Shown here: piece after piece, positions 8,366-16,835 of the stretch | Position numbering within the stretch: the first letter of the stretch is position 1 | Layout: each line of letters starts with the position of its first letter | DNA from: Pseudonocardia thermophila | GTDB taxonomy: Bacteria > Actinomycetota > Actinomycetes > Mycobacteriales > Pseudonocardiaceae | Length of the DNA stretch: 64,000 nucleotides | Assembly: GCF_900142365.1 (NCBI RefSeq) | Contig: NZ_FRAP01000017.1 | Coordinates: forward strand, 62,001-126,000 | Direction: 5' to 3' | Notes under the pieces: generated by a model | Databases searched by the model: none | Told to the model about the DNA's origin: nothing | The model's input: the letters and a program-made list of their open reading frames with translations, nothing else | Program-made: the position numbers and the translations under genes

Positions 8366-8394
8366 TTCCTGCTGGGATCCCAAAACGCTAGATT
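8366..8394 (+). promoter_or_regulatory. candidate promoter of the dipeptide-transporter operon
   Basis: TTCCTG at 8366-8371 and TAGATT at 8389-8394 with a 17-base spacer make a plausible -35/-10 pair 67 bases before the start codon at 8461. The first GGATCC palindrome occupies the spacer and the second overlaps the -10 box, an arrangement expected for repression. Confidence 0.45.
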
Positions 8395-8402
8395 GGATCC
8401 AA
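8373..8402. promoter_or_regulatory. twin GGATCC-centred palindromic operators
   Basis: TGGGATCCCA (8373-8382) and TTGGATCCAA (8393-8402) are both perfect 10-bp palindromes whose centres are 20 bp apart, two helical turns. The same paired arrangement, with 21-bp spacing, is found before the gene at 22070. Probably bound by a dimeric repressor not encoded in this window. Confidence 0.6.
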
Positions 8403-8460
8403 CCTCAGCAGCCGGCAGGCGTACCCCCGCGCCTGTCACCGGACGACGGACGGGATCTCG

Positions 8461-10095
8461 ATGGTGGAGCAGATCGGAAGCGTTGGTCTGTCGCGGCGAA
8501 GCCTGCTTCGCGCCGCGGCGATGATCGGGGCGACGACCGGCGTCGCCTCCTTGATGGCCTCTTGCGGCGTGGCCGACGGCGGCTCGAGCTCCGGCGACGG
8601 GGAGCGCAGCGGCGGCACGCTCACCCTGGGCATCGACGGCACGAGCGCGATCAACGACCCGGCGTTCTACACCACCGTCGGCGACTGGATGGCCGTCGAC
8701 TGCATCTGCCGCGGCCTGACCTTCATCTCCTTCGAGACGACGGAGGTCCAGCCCGACCTCGCCGAGTCCTGGGACATCTCCGCCGACGGCACCACCTACA
8801 CCTTCCACCTGCGCAAGGGCGTGAAGTTCCACGACGGCACCGAGCTCACGTCCAAGGACGTCGTGGCCAGCTTGAACCGGCAGTTCAACAAGGACGACCC
8901 GACCCTGCCCAAGGGTGCCAGCCGGCCGCTGAGCTCCCTGAACGCGACGATCCGCGCGATCGACGACATGACCGTCGAGCTGAAGCTGCCCCGCCCCGAC
9001 GGCACCACGCTCGCCCGGCTCTCCGACATCGGCGGCCGGATCATCTCCGCGGCTGCGCTGGAGAAGTACGGCGCCGACATCGGCAAGAACCTCGTCGGTG
9101 CTGGACCGTTCAAGTTCGTGTCCGCGACCTCCGGCCAGCAGGTCGTCCTCGAGGCCTTCGACGAGTACTACAAGGGCCGCCCCGGCGTCGACCAGCTGGT
9201 GCTCAAGCAGGTCCAGGACCCCTCGACGATCGTCAGCTCGCTGATCAGCGGTGACATCTCGGCCACCCAGTTCACGCCGTTCTCGGCGGCGCCGCGGCTG
9301 CGCAACGACGACAACGTGACCGTGTACGACACGCCGTTCGGCTTCGACGCGATCATGATGCTGGACGCGCGCAAGCCCGCGCTGAAGGAGCTCGAGGTCC
9401 GCCAGGCGATCAACTACGCGATCGACCGGCAGGCGATCATCGACCAGGCCTTCTTCGGCATCGCCGGCCTGCCCAAGGGCTACGCCATCCCGCCCGCGCA
9501 GCCCTGCTACGACGAGAGCCTGGCCGACCTGTCCGCCTACGACCCGGACAAGGCGCGCGAGCTCGTCCGGTCGGTCGGCGCGGAGGGCCGGACCCTGCAC
9601 ATCATCGCCGCCAGCGACTCGTGGCACCCGAAGGCGGCGCAGATCGTCAAGCAGAACCTCGAGGACGTCGGCTTCAAGGCCGAGATCGAGACGGTCGAGC
9701 CCGCGACCTACTTCTCGCGGATCTTCGACACCAACGGCCAGTTCCACGAGCTGATGATCTGGGAGCGCAACTCCTACGTCCCCGACCCGGACAACATGGT
9801 CGGTGCGATGGCCAGCCCGTCGCAGGCGGTCTACAGCAACGCGGCCAGCGGCCTGGGCACCCTCGCGGGCGCGGAGGTGTTCGACGAGCTGCTCTACCAG
9901 GCGAAGAACATGCCGTCGGGCCCGGAGCGCACCAAGCTGTACTCGGAGATCCAGCGCAAGTGGGCGACCGAGTACATGACGCTGGTGATGCTGGCGGTCG
10001 CCACCAACTTCACCGTGAGCGGCGCGAACGTGAAGGGGCTCAACGTCGACGCGCTCTCCAACTTCCGGTGCTTCCCGGAAGGCGCGCGTGTCTGA
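8461..10095 (+). CDS. dipeptide-type ABC transporter substrate-binding protein (family 5)
   Basis: 544 residues. The N terminus has a twin-arginine-type motif (SRRSLLRAA) followed by a hydrophobic stretch and a lipobox MASC, so it is likely a Tat-exported lipoprotein. The body is a family 5 extracellular solute-binding protein: PDLAESWDISADGTTYTFHL and VRQAINYAIDRQAI are hallmark segments. Family members bind peptides, opines, nickel, oligosaccharides or other organic solutes, so the ligand cannot be deduced. ATG at 8461 has no strong ribosome site but begins immediately before the export signal. It is the first gene of a long operon that contains the matching permeases and ATPases and many amide-cleaving enzymes. 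Confidence 0.92.
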   Translation: MVEQIGSVGLSRRSLLRAAAMIGATTGVASLMASCGVADGGSSSGDGERSGGTLTLGIDGTSAINDPAFYTTVGDWMAVDCICRGLTFISFETTEVQPDLAESWDISADGTTYTFHLRKGVKFHDGTELTSKDVVASLNRQFNKDDPTLPKGASRPLSSLNATIRAIDDMTVELKLPRPDGTTLARLSDIGGRIISAAALEKYGADIGKNLVGAGPFKFVSATSGQQVVLEAFDEYYKGRPGVDQLVLKQVQDPSTIVSSLISGDISATQFTPFSAAPRLRNDDNVTVYDTPFGFDAIMMLDARKPALKELEVRQAINYAIDRQAIIDQAFFGIAGLPKGYAIPPAQPCYDESLADLSAYDPDKARELVRSVGAEGRTLHIIAASDSWHPKAAQIVKQNLEDVGFKAEIETVEPATYFSRIFDTNGQFHELMIWERNSYVPDPDNMVGAMASPSQAVYSNAASGLGTLAGAEVFDELLYQAKNMPSGPERTKLYSEIQRKWATEYMTLVMLAVATNFTVSGANVKGLNVDALSNFRCFPEGARV

Positions 10096-10981
10096 GCAGT
10101 CCGCGCTCCGCGTGTCGCGGGCGGCGGCGCCGGCCTCGGGCCGCGCCGCCGCCCTGCGGCGGCGGTACCGCCTGCTCCGGCGCCCCCTTGCCCTGGTCAG
10201 CTGGGCGATCCTGGTGGCGGTGCTGGTCATCGGGTTCTTCGGGCCGCTGGTCACCGACCTCGACCCGCTCCGCCAGACCAGGGAGGCCTTCCTCCCGATC
10301 GGCTCGCCCGGCCACCCGCTGGGCACCGACGACCTCGGCCGCGACGTGCTCGCCCGCATGATCTACGGGGCCCGACCGCTGCTCGTCGTGTCGCTGGTGG
10401 CGACCGCGCTGGCGGCGGTCCTGGGCATCGGGATCGGGCTCGTGGCCGGCTACTTCGGCGGCCGCGTGGACTGGTGGCTGATGCGGCTGATCGACCTCGC
10501 GGTCGCCTTCCCCTCGATCCTGCTGATCATCCTGATCGTGGCCGGCATGGGTGCGGGCGAGACCGGCCTGACCCTGGGCATCGGGCTCGCCCTCGCCCCG
10601 GGATTGGCCCGGCTCGCCCGGGCGCTGGCCCTACGGGAGTCGGCGAAGGACTACGTGAGCGCAGCGCAGATCGGCGGAGCGCGCACGCCCGGGATCATCC
10701 TCACCGAGATCCTGCCGAACGTCGCGGGCCCGCTGCTCGCGCAGTCGATCATGACGCTGTCCACCGCCGCCGGGTTCGCCGCCGGCCTGTCCTACATCGG
10801 CCTGGGCATCCAGCCGCCGACCCCGGACTGGGGCTACATGGTGGCCGCCGGGCAGGAGTTCCTCTTCAACGCGCCGCGGCTGGTGCTGCTGCCCGCGCTG
10901 GCCACGCTCGTGTTCGTCGTCGCCTGCAACTTCGTCGGCGACGATCTCCGTGACGTGCTCGACCCGAGGAGCAACCGGTGA
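10088..10981 (+). CDS. dipeptide-type ABC transporter permease (DppC type)
   Basis: 297 residues with an N-terminal cytoplasmic tail of about 30 residues, then six membrane spans. The DppC-type start (ALVSWAILVAVLVIGFFGPLV) and the HPLGTDDLGRDVLARMIYGAR segment are characteristic, and the EAA-type loop for ATPase contact is around ALRESAKDYVSAAQIGGAR. GTG at 10088 overlaps the binding-protein end by 8 bases, and the stop overlaps the next permease (GTGA). Here the C-type permease precedes the B-type, the reverse of the common order. Confidence 0.92.
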   Translation: MSEQSALRVSRAAAPASGRAAALRRRYRLLRRPLALVSWAILVAVLVIGFFGPLVTDLDPLRQTREAFLPIGSPGHPLGTDDLGRDVLARMIYGARPLLVVSLVATALAAVLGIGIGLVAGYFGGRVDWWLMRLIDLAVAFPSILLIILIVAGMGAGETGLTLGIGLALAPGLARLARALALRESAKDYVSAAQIGGARTPGIILTEILPNVAGPLLAQSIMTLSTAAGFAAGLSYIGLGIQPPTPDWGYMVAAGQEFLFNAPRLVLLPALATLVFVVACNFVGDDLRDVLDPRSNR

Positions 10982-12006
10982 AGCGCGCGCTGCTGCGGCT
11001 GCTGGCCGTGATCCCGGTGCTCCTGGCGCTGTCCACGATCGTGTTCCTCGCGATGCGGTGGATCCCGGGATCACCGGCGACCTCGCTGGCGGCGGGCGGG
11101 AACATGAACGCCACCGCGGAGGAGTTCACCCAGAGCGAGGAACGCATCCGGGTCGCGCTGGGACTGGACCAGCCGCTGTGGAAGCAGTACCTGACGTTCC
11201 TGGGCGACCTGGTCACCCTCGACTTCGGCACCTCCTTCTACGGCTCCAACTCGGTGCTCAAGCTGGTCGGGGAGGCCCTGCCGGCCACCATCGAGCTGAC
11301 AGTCGCCGCGATGCTGATCGCGATCCTCATCGGGGTCGTGACCGGGGTCATCGCGGCGTGGAAGAAGGACACCGTCGTCGACGGGGCCATCCGCGTCGGT
11401 GCCACGGTCAGCTTCTCGCTGCCCTGGTTCGCGCTGGGGATCCTCGGGGTGGTCGTCTTCGGGGTGGTGCTGGGGTGGCTGCCGATCATCGGCCGCCTGC
11501 CCAACAGCCTCGGCTACCACCCCACGACCGGCTTCGTGCTGCTCGACGCGATCCTGCAGAACCGGCCGGAGCTGGTCTGGCCGTGGGTCAAGCACCTGAT
11601 CCTCCCGGCGACCACGCTGGCGCTGTCGATGGCCGGGTTCATCACCCGCATCGTGCGCACGGCGGTGCTGGAGGTGCTGGGCGACGACTTCGTCCGCACC
11701 GCCCGGATGAAGGGCCTGAGCGAGAGCGCCGTCCTGCGCCACCACGTGCTCCGCAACGCGGCGCTGCCGATCGTCACCGTCCTCGGCCTGCAGTTCGGTG
11801 CGCTGCTCGGCGGATCGCTGATCACCGAGATGGTGTTCGCCTACCCCGGGGTCGGCAACCTGCTCGTCTCCGCGGTGCACCAGCGCGACTACCCGATCGT
11901 CCAGGGCGCCGCGCTCGCGGTGGCCTTCCTCTTCGTGATGGTCAACGTCGTGGTCGACCTGCTCTACCTGGTCCTCGACCCCCGTCTGCGAAAGGTGACC
12001 GCATGA
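10978..12006 (+). CDS. dipeptide-type ABC transporter permease (DppB type)
   Basis: 342 residues. A first membrane span at the extreme N terminus, then a long extracytoplasmic loop containing LGLDQPLWKQYLTFLGDLVTLDFGTS, a hallmark of DppB/OppB proteins, then five more spans. The ATPase-contact loop is VLGDDFVRTARMKGLSESAVL, and the family signature GGSLITEMVFAYPGVGNLL follows. GTG at 10978 overlaps the previous stop. With the C-type permease it forms the channel of the importer. Confidence 0.93.
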   Translation: MKRALLRLLAVIPVLLALSTIVFLAMRWIPGSPATSLAAGGNMNATAEEFTQSEERIRVALGLDQPLWKQYLTFLGDLVTLDFGTSFYGSNSVLKLVGEALPATIELTVAAMLIAILIGVVTGVIAAWKKDTVVDGAIRVGATVSFSLPWFALGILGVVVFGVVLGWLPIIGRLPNSLGYHPTTGFVLLDAILQNRPELVWPWVKHLILPATTLALSMAGFITRIVRTAVLEVLGDDFVRTARMKGLSESAVLRHHVLRNAALPIVTVLGLQFGALLGGSLITEMVFAYPGVGNLLVSAVHQRDYPIVQGAALAVAFLFVMVNVVVDLLYLVLDPRLRKVTA

Positions 12007-12752
12007 GTGCCAACGGCCACCCGGTCGGCATCGTGTTCGTCCACGGCATGGGCGGCACGGCGAGCACGTGGGCGCTGGTCGAGCCGTTGCTCAAGGAGCG
12101 CGGCCACGCGACGGTGTGCGTCACCAACCCGTTGACGACGCTCTCCGCCGACGTCGCCGCGACGACGCGGGCGATCGACGAGCTGCCCGAGGGCCCGGTC
12201 CTGCTCGTCGGCCACTCCTACGGCGGCGCGGTCATCACCAACGCCGGCCGCGATCCGCGGGTGGCGGGCCTGGTCTACGTCGCCGCGTTCGCCCCCGCCG
12301 AGGGCGAGTCGGTCAACCAGATCGTGGAGCGCTACCCGCCGGCCGAGGCCGCCAAGTACATGCTGCGCGGTCCGAACGGGGAGTGGCGCTCCGACGGATC
12401 GGCCGCCTACTGGGCCGAGGTCGCCTTCGACCTGCCGGAGCACATGCGGGACACGATCGCGGACGAGCGGCGCGACTCGGCGAACGCGATCTTCACCGAG
12501 CCGACCGGCGAACCGGCGTGGGCCACCCGGCCGACCTGGTACGTCGTCGCGGAGTCGGACAAGACGCTGCGCCCCGACACCCAGCGCGACATGGCGCGGC
12601 GCACCGGCGGCGCGGTCTACACCTTCCCCGGCAGCCACTACACGCCGTGGACGCAGCCGGTCCAGGTGGCCGGGGTCGTCGCCGCGGCCGCGGACGCCGT
12701 CGCCGCCGGTGCCCCGCTGCCGAGCACCGTCGAGGCGGGGAGCGGATCGTGA
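12003..12752 (+). CDS. alpha/beta-fold hydrolase
   Basis: 249 residues. The strand-turn GIVFVHGMGGTAS near residue 9 forms the oxyanion hole and the nucleophile elbow is GHSYGG with Ser72. The acid is probably in VVAESDKTL and the catalytic His in GSHYTPW near residue 217, giving a complete triad. The size and sequence resemble small esterase/amidase-type hydrolases of the EstC/MenH group. ATG at 12003 overlaps the permease stop, and its stop overlaps the ATPase start (GTGA), so the gene is inserted within the transporter genes and is likely to act on the imported substrate. Substrate unknown. Confidence 0.85.
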   Translation: MSANGHPVGIVFVHGMGGTASTWALVEPLLKERGHATVCVTNPLTTLSADVAATTRAIDELPEGPVLLVGHSYGGAVITNAGRDPRVAGLVYVAAFAPAEGESVNQIVERYPPAEAAKYMLRGPNGEWRSDGSAAYWAEVAFDLPEHMRDTIADERRDSANAIFTEPTGEPAWATRPTWYVVAESDKTLRPDTQRDMARRTGGAVYTFPGSHYTPWTQPVQVAGVVAAAADAVAAGAPLPSTVEAGSGS

Positions 12753-13783
12753 CCGCCGTGTCCGACGTGTCCAAGACCGGCGAGCCCGCAGCGAACGGCC
12801 GCGTCGCCGGTGACGAGGTGCTGCGGGTGCGCGACCTGCACGTCACCTTCGACGTCCGGGCCGGCCGGCTCCCCGCGGTGGCCGGCGTCGACCTGACCCT
12901 GCGCCGCGGCGAGGTGCTGGCGCTGGTCGGCGAGTCCGGGTCGGGCAAGTCCGCGCTGTCCATGGCGCTCGTGGGCCTGAACCGGGGCCCGCGCACCACG
13001 ATCACCGGCAGCGTCGAGTTCAACGGCATGGACCTGGTCCGCGCCTCCGACCGCGAGCTGCGCAAGGTCCGCGGCAACGGCATCGCCGTGGTGTTCCAGG
13101 ACGCGCTCGCTGCGCTCAACCCCCTGCACCGCGCCGGGGCCCAGGTCGCCGAGATGATCACGACGCACCGCGCGGTGGGCAAGGACGCGGCGTGGAACCG
13201 CGCGATCGAGCTGTTTACCGACGTCGGCATGGCCGATCCGCACCGCGCTGTGCGGGCCTACCCGCACGAGCTGTCCGGCGGCATGCGGCAGCGGGTGATG
13301 ATCGCCCTCGGCCTGGCCAACAACCCGGACGTGCTCATCGCCGACGAGCCGACGACCGCGCTCGACGTGACGATCCAGGCCCAGGTGCTGGAGGTGCTCA
13401 AGGAGCTGCAGCGCGAGCACCACACGTCGATCATCCTGATCACCCACGACCTGGGCGTCGTCGCGGAGGTCGCCGACCGGATCGCGGTGATGTACGCCGG
13501 GCGGATCGTCGAGTACGGCACCCGCGACCAGGTGCTCTTCGATCCGCAGCACCCCTACACCCGCGGCCTGCTGGACGTGGTCCCCTCCCTCACCGGACCG
13601 GTGACCGGGCGGCTCTCGGCCATCCCCGGCAGCGCGGTGACCGGGGTGGAGCGCCCGCCGGGCTGCGCGTTCGCACCGCGCTGCCGCTTGGCCGGGCCGG
13701 AGTGCGAGCAGCCGGTGGAGCTGCGGCAGCGGGGCGGCGAGCAGGGCCACCTCGACGCGTGCACCAAGGAGGACCACCGGTGA
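12749..13783 (+). CDS. dipeptide-type ABC transporter ATPase (DppD type)
   Basis: 344 residues. Walker A GESGSGKSA, signature LSGGMRQRV, Walker B IADEPTTALDV and the switch His in LITHDLGVVAEV are all present. The C-terminal oligopeptide/dipeptide extension carries the Cys motif CAFAPRCRLAGPEC that in many relatives binds an iron-sulfur cluster. GTG at 12749 overlaps the hydrolase stop. An N-terminal tail of about 25 residues precedes the conserved domain. Works as a heterodimer with the next gene product. Confidence 0.93.
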   Translation: MTAVSDVSKTGEPAANGRVAGDEVLRVRDLHVTFDVRAGRLPAVAGVDLTLRRGEVLALVGESGSGKSALSMALVGLNRGPRTTITGSVEFNGMDLVRASDRELRKVRGNGIAVVFQDALAALNPLHRAGAQVAEMITTHRAVGKDAAWNRAIELFTDVGMADPHRAVRAYPHELSGGMRQRVMIALGLANNPDVLIADEPTTALDVTIQAQVLEVLKELQREHHTSIILITHDLGVVAEVADRIAVMYAGRIVEYGTRDQVLFDPQHPYTRGLLDVVPSLTGPVTGRLSAIPGSAVTGVERPPGCAFAPRCRLAGPECEQPVELRQRGGEQGHLDACTKEDHR

Positions 13784-14772
13784 CCGCCGTGGCGGGGAAG
13801 CCGACCCGGACACCGTCGAGCACGGCGCTCGTCGCGGTCGACGGCCTCACGGTCGAGTACCGGCGCGGCCGGGAGACGTTCGAGGCGCTGCGCGGGGTGA
13901 GCCTCGACATCCACGAGGGGGAGACGCTCGCCCTCGTCGGCGAGTCGGGCTGCGGCAAGTCGACCTTCGGCCGGACGCTGCTGCGCCTGGAGCGCGCGAC
14001 CGCGGGGGAGGTCCGCTACCGCGGGGTCGATCTGCTGAAGCTGCGCGGGGTCGAGCTGCGCCGCACCCGCGCCGAGCTGCAGATGGTCTTCCAGGACCCG
14101 TTCTCCTCGCTCAACCCGCGCCGCAAGGTCGTCGACATCGTCGCCGCGCCGCTGCGCCACGCCCGCGGCATGAGCAGAGCGGAAGCGCGCGCGGAGGCGC
14201 TGACGATCCTCGAGCGGGTCGGGCTCGGCGCGGAGGCCGCCAACCGGCGGCCGGCCGAGTTCTCCGGCGGGCAGCGCCAGCGCATCGGGATCGCCAGGGC
14301 ACTGGTGTCGCGGCCGCGGTTCGTGGTCGCCGACGAGCCGGTCTCGGCGCTCGACGTGTCGGTGCAGGCGCAGGTGGTCAACCTGCTCGCCGATCTCGCC
14401 GACGAGTACCTGTTGACGGTCCTGTTCATCTCGCACGATCTCGGCGTGGTGCGCCACGTGGCCGACCGGGTCGCGCTGATGTACCTCGGACAGATCGTCG
14501 AGATCGCCGACCGGGACGTGTTCTTCTCCGGCCCCGCCCACCCCTACGGCGAGGCGCTGCTGTCCGCGGTGCCCGTCGTGGAGCGCACCCGCAGCCGCGA
14601 GCGCATCGTCTTGGGCGGCGACCTCCCCGACCCCGTGCACCCGCCGGCGGGGTGCTTGTTCTCCACCCGGTGCCCGCTCGCCGACGAGCACTGCCGCACC
14701 GCCCGGCCCGAGATGCGCGACATCGCGCCCGGGCGGCAGGTCCGCTGCCACTACCCGAAGGGATTCTCGTGA
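13780..14772 (+). CDS. dipeptide-type ABC transporter ATPase (DppF type)
   Basis: 330 residues. Walker A GESGCGKST, signature FSGGQRQRI, Walker B VADEPVSALDV, switch His in FISHDLGVVRHV, and the C-terminal CLFSTRCPLADEHC motif. MVFQDPFSSLNPRRKV is typical of DppF/OppF ATPases. GTG at 13780 overlaps the previous stop and has an excellent AAGGAGGA ribosome site at 13766-13773. With it the importer is complete: one binding protein, two permeases and two ATPases. Confidence 0.94.
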   Translation: MTAVAGKPTRTPSSTALVAVDGLTVEYRRGRETFEALRGVSLDIHEGETLALVGESGCGKSTFGRTLLRLERATAGEVRYRGVDLLKLRGVELRRTRAELQMVFQDPFSSLNPRRKVVDIVAAPLRHARGMSRAEARAEALTILERVGLGAEAANRRPAEFSGGQRQRIGIARALVSRPRFVVADEPVSALDVSVQAQVVNLLADLADEYLLTVLFISHDLGVVRHVADRVALMYLGQIVEIADRDVFFSGPAHPYGEALLSAVPVVERTRSRERIVLGGDLPDPVHPPAGCLFSTRCPLADEHCRTARPEMRDIAPGRQVRCHYPKGFS

Positions 14773-15533
14773 TCATCGACGCCTACAACACGACGCAGGA
14801 CGTCCGGGGCCGCTCGGACTACCTGACCGGTGCGCGTCGGGGTGAGGCGCCGCCGCCGTACGTGCCGTTCGATCCCCAGCGGATCCTCACCCGCATGGAC
14901 GCCGCCGGCGTCGACATGGCGATGATCTGCTCGCTGGCCCAGCGCATCGAGAACGACCACATCATCAAGCTCGTCCGCCAGCACCCGGACCGGTTCTTCG
15001 GGTTCGGCATGGTGCTGCCGCAGGACGACCACTGCCTCGACGAGCTGCAGCGCATCCGCGACGAGGGCCTGGTCGGGCTCAAGCTGCACCCCAGCCTGCA
15101 CGGCTACCACGTCGCCGACCACGGCCTGCTCGACCCGATCTTCGACAAGTGCGCCGAGCTGGGCATGCCGGTGCTGATCAACGCGCTCGACGACGCGTTC
15201 TGCCACCCGCTGGCGATCGAGGAGGTCGCCAAGCACTACCCGACCGTACCGACGATCATCGCCCACATGGGCGCGGTCTGGAACGTGCCCGAGGCGATCA
15301 TCGTGTCCGAGCGCAACCCGCACATCTACCTGGAGACCTCGGCGACCCTGATCGCCGACGTCCGCCGCGCCTACGCCCGGCTCGGCCCGGAGAAGCTCCT
15401 GCTGGGCACCGAGTGGCCGGGCTCGGACTTCGACCTGGAGCGGATGAAGATCGCCAAGGCGATCCCGGACGAGGCCGACCGCGCCCTCGTCGAGGGCGGC
15501 AACATGGCCAAGATCCTCGGGCTGGCGAAGTGA
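14769..15533 (+). CDS. amidohydrolase-2-family TIM-barrel protein lacking the HxH motif
   Basis: 254 residues with the layout of the ACMSD/amidohydrolase-2 family: GLKLHPSLHGYHV (residues about 95-107), TIIAHMGAVW, YLETSAT and the C-terminal LLLGTEWPGSDF. The usual metal-binding DxHxH at the first strand reads IIDAYNTTQDV, so both His ligands are absent. The later His positions remain. It may use a different metal site, or act without metal, or have become a binding or lyase-type protein. GTG at 14769 overlaps the ATPase stop. Its position among ring- and amide-cleaving enzymes suggests hydrolysis or decarboxylation of the imported compound. Confidence 0.82.
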   Translation: MIIDAYNTTQDVRGRSDYLTGARRGEAPPPYVPFDPQRILTRMDAAGVDMAMICSLAQRIENDHIIKLVRQHPDRFFGFGMVLPQDDHCLDELQRIRDEGLVGLKLHPSLHGYHVADHGLLDPIFDKCAELGMPVLINALDDAFCHPLAIEEVAKHYPTVPTIIAHMGAVWNVPEAIIVSERNPHIYLETSATLIADVRRAYARLGPEKLLLGTEWPGSDFDLERMKIAKAIPDEADRALVEGGNMAKILGLAK

Positions 15534-15991
15534 CGGTGCTGGACGCGCGGCCGCAGGCCGTCACACCGCCCGCCGAGATGCCGCCGCAGGACGTCGCGCT
15601 GCTGCGCGCCGCGGAGGACCTGCTGGCGCGGGTCTGGGTGGGCGGACGGCACGAGGTCGCGACCGCGCTGCGGCTCGCCGACGGCTCGGTCCACCGGGGC
15701 GTGCACCTGGAGGGCTCGTGCCGGCGCAGCTCGATCTGCGCGGAGGGTGTCGCGATGGGCGCCGCGCGCACCGCGGTGCCGGACGGCCCGCTCGCGATCG
15801 AGGCCGTGGTGTCGGTGCAGATCAAGCCGGCCGGTCGGTTCCGGATCATCGCGCCCTGCGGGGTGTGTCGGGAGTTGATCAGCGACTACGCCCCCGATGC
15901 CCGGATCTGGCTGACCCGCCCCGACGACGACGCCATCGTCACCCGGCCCGCCCTCGGCCTGCTGCCCGACAAGACCCGGCGGGCCTGGTGA
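15530..15991 (+). CDS. cytidine deaminase-fold zinc enzyme
   Basis: 153 residues, the size of tetrameric cytidine deaminases. Zinc ligands and catalytic Glu are visible: Cys70-Ala-Glu72 (CAE) and Cys110/Cys113 in APCGVCRELISDY. The 30-residue N-terminal extension is Pro/Ala-rich. The family deaminates cytidine, blasticidin S and related amidine or aminopyrimidine groups. GTG at 15530 overlaps the amidohydrolase stop. The operon has no other nucleoside-salvage gene, so a substrate other than cytidine, such as a cyclic amidine in the catabolic pathway, is the better inference. Confidence 0.85.
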   Translation: MTVLDARPQAVTPPAEMPPQDVALLRAAEDLLARVWVGGRHEVATALRLADGSVHRGVHLEGSCRRSSICAEGVAMGAARTAVPDGPLAIEAVVSVQIKPAGRFRIIAPCGVCRELISDYAPDARIWLTRPDDDAIVTRPALGLLPDKTRRAW

Positions 15992-16017
15992 CCCGCACGA
16001 CGACTCCAGGAGAGGAC

Positions 16018-16818
16018 ATGAGTGAGCCGCAGGTGGTCCTGCGCCAGGACCCGCAGCCGACTGGGCGGCCGATCCGCTGGGAGGAGCTGACCTACCCGGC
16101 GATCGCCGAGCTCGTCGATCGGATCAACGCGATCATGATCCCGGTGGGCGCCGTCGAGCAGCACGGCCCCCACCTGCCGCTGAACGTCGACACACTGATC
16201 ACCACCGCGGTGACCGAGGCGGTCTCCGCGGCGACCGGCGTGCCGCTGACGCCGCCGCTGTCGTTCGGCGTGTCCGGCTCGCACGGCGCGTTCCCCGGCA
16301 ACATCACGATCCAGCCGGAGACGATGATCGCCTACGTCCACGACGTCCTGGAGTCGCTCTACGCCAGCGGCGTCCGGCAGTTCATCACCGTCTCCGGGCA
16401 CATCTGGAACCACGGCGCTCTGGACGTGGCGCTGGAGAAGCTGCGCGTCGCCCACGATGACGTCCGGGTGCGGGCGATCGCCTACGTGACGATGTACCCC
16501 GGGCCCGAGGTCGACGGCCGCGTCACCTACGGCCGCGGCCTGATGCACGCCAACTACTTCGAGACCTCGGTGATGCTGCACCTGCGTCCCGACCTGGTCC
16601 ACCTGGAGCGGGCGACCTCGCACCTCGACGTCGACAGCTTCTGGGACTACCGGATGGACCAGGTCAGCGAGGTCGGAGTGTGGGGCCGCGACGTCCACCT
16701 GGCCACCGCCGAGCACGGCAAGGACGAGTTCGAACGGTGCGTGCGCACCACCGCGGAGGCGGTGGCCGCCGCCGTCCGGGAGCCGTGGCCGTCGCGGACG
16801 CACCGGCCCACCAGCTGA
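16018..16818 (+). CDS. creatininase-family amidohydrolase
   Basis: 266 residues, near the 240-270 typical of the family. The signature VGAVEQHGPHLPLNVDT gives metal ligands Glu47, His49 and Asp58; GSHGAFPGNI, the SGHIWNHG loop (His) and HANYFETS (C-terminal Glu) follow. Members open cyclic amides such as creatinine or cleave formamide-type bonds. ATG at 16018 has AGGAGAGG seven bases upstream; a GTG at 15988 that overlaps the previous stop is in frame and would add ten residues, but lacks this site. It lies between the deaminase and the cyclase, as expected for successive opening steps of a nitrogen ring. Confidence 0.88.
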   Translation: MSEPQVVLRQDPQPTGRPIRWEELTYPAIAELVDRINAIMIPVGAVEQHGPHLPLNVDTLITTAVTEAVSAATGVPLTPPLSFGVSGSHGAFPGNITIQPETMIAYVHDVLESLYASGVRQFITVSGHIWNHGALDVALEKLRVAHDDVRVRAIAYVTMYPGPEVDGRVTYGRGLMHANYFETSVMLHLRPDLVHLERATSHLDVDSFWDYRMDQVSEVGVWGRDVHLATAEHGKDEFERCVRTTAEAVAAAVREPWPSRTHRPTS

Positions 16819-16835
16819 CCCGACAGGAGACTCAC

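Larger units (their letters stand above)
8118..8460. other. 343-base intergenic region with repeats, stem-loop, promoter and operators
   Basis: No gene. From left to right it holds tandem-like direct repeats (8149-8210), a long inverted repeat (8253-8303), a candidate promoter (8366-8394) and two GGATCC-centred palindromes (8373-8402). The left half ends the first operon and the right half drives the second. Confidence 0.8.

Noticed and set aside
15530..15991. Nucleoside-salvage cytidine deaminase
   Set aside because: The fold is right, but there is no nucleoside phosphorylase or transporter and the gene is embedded between amide-opening enzymes, so the salvage role was not called.
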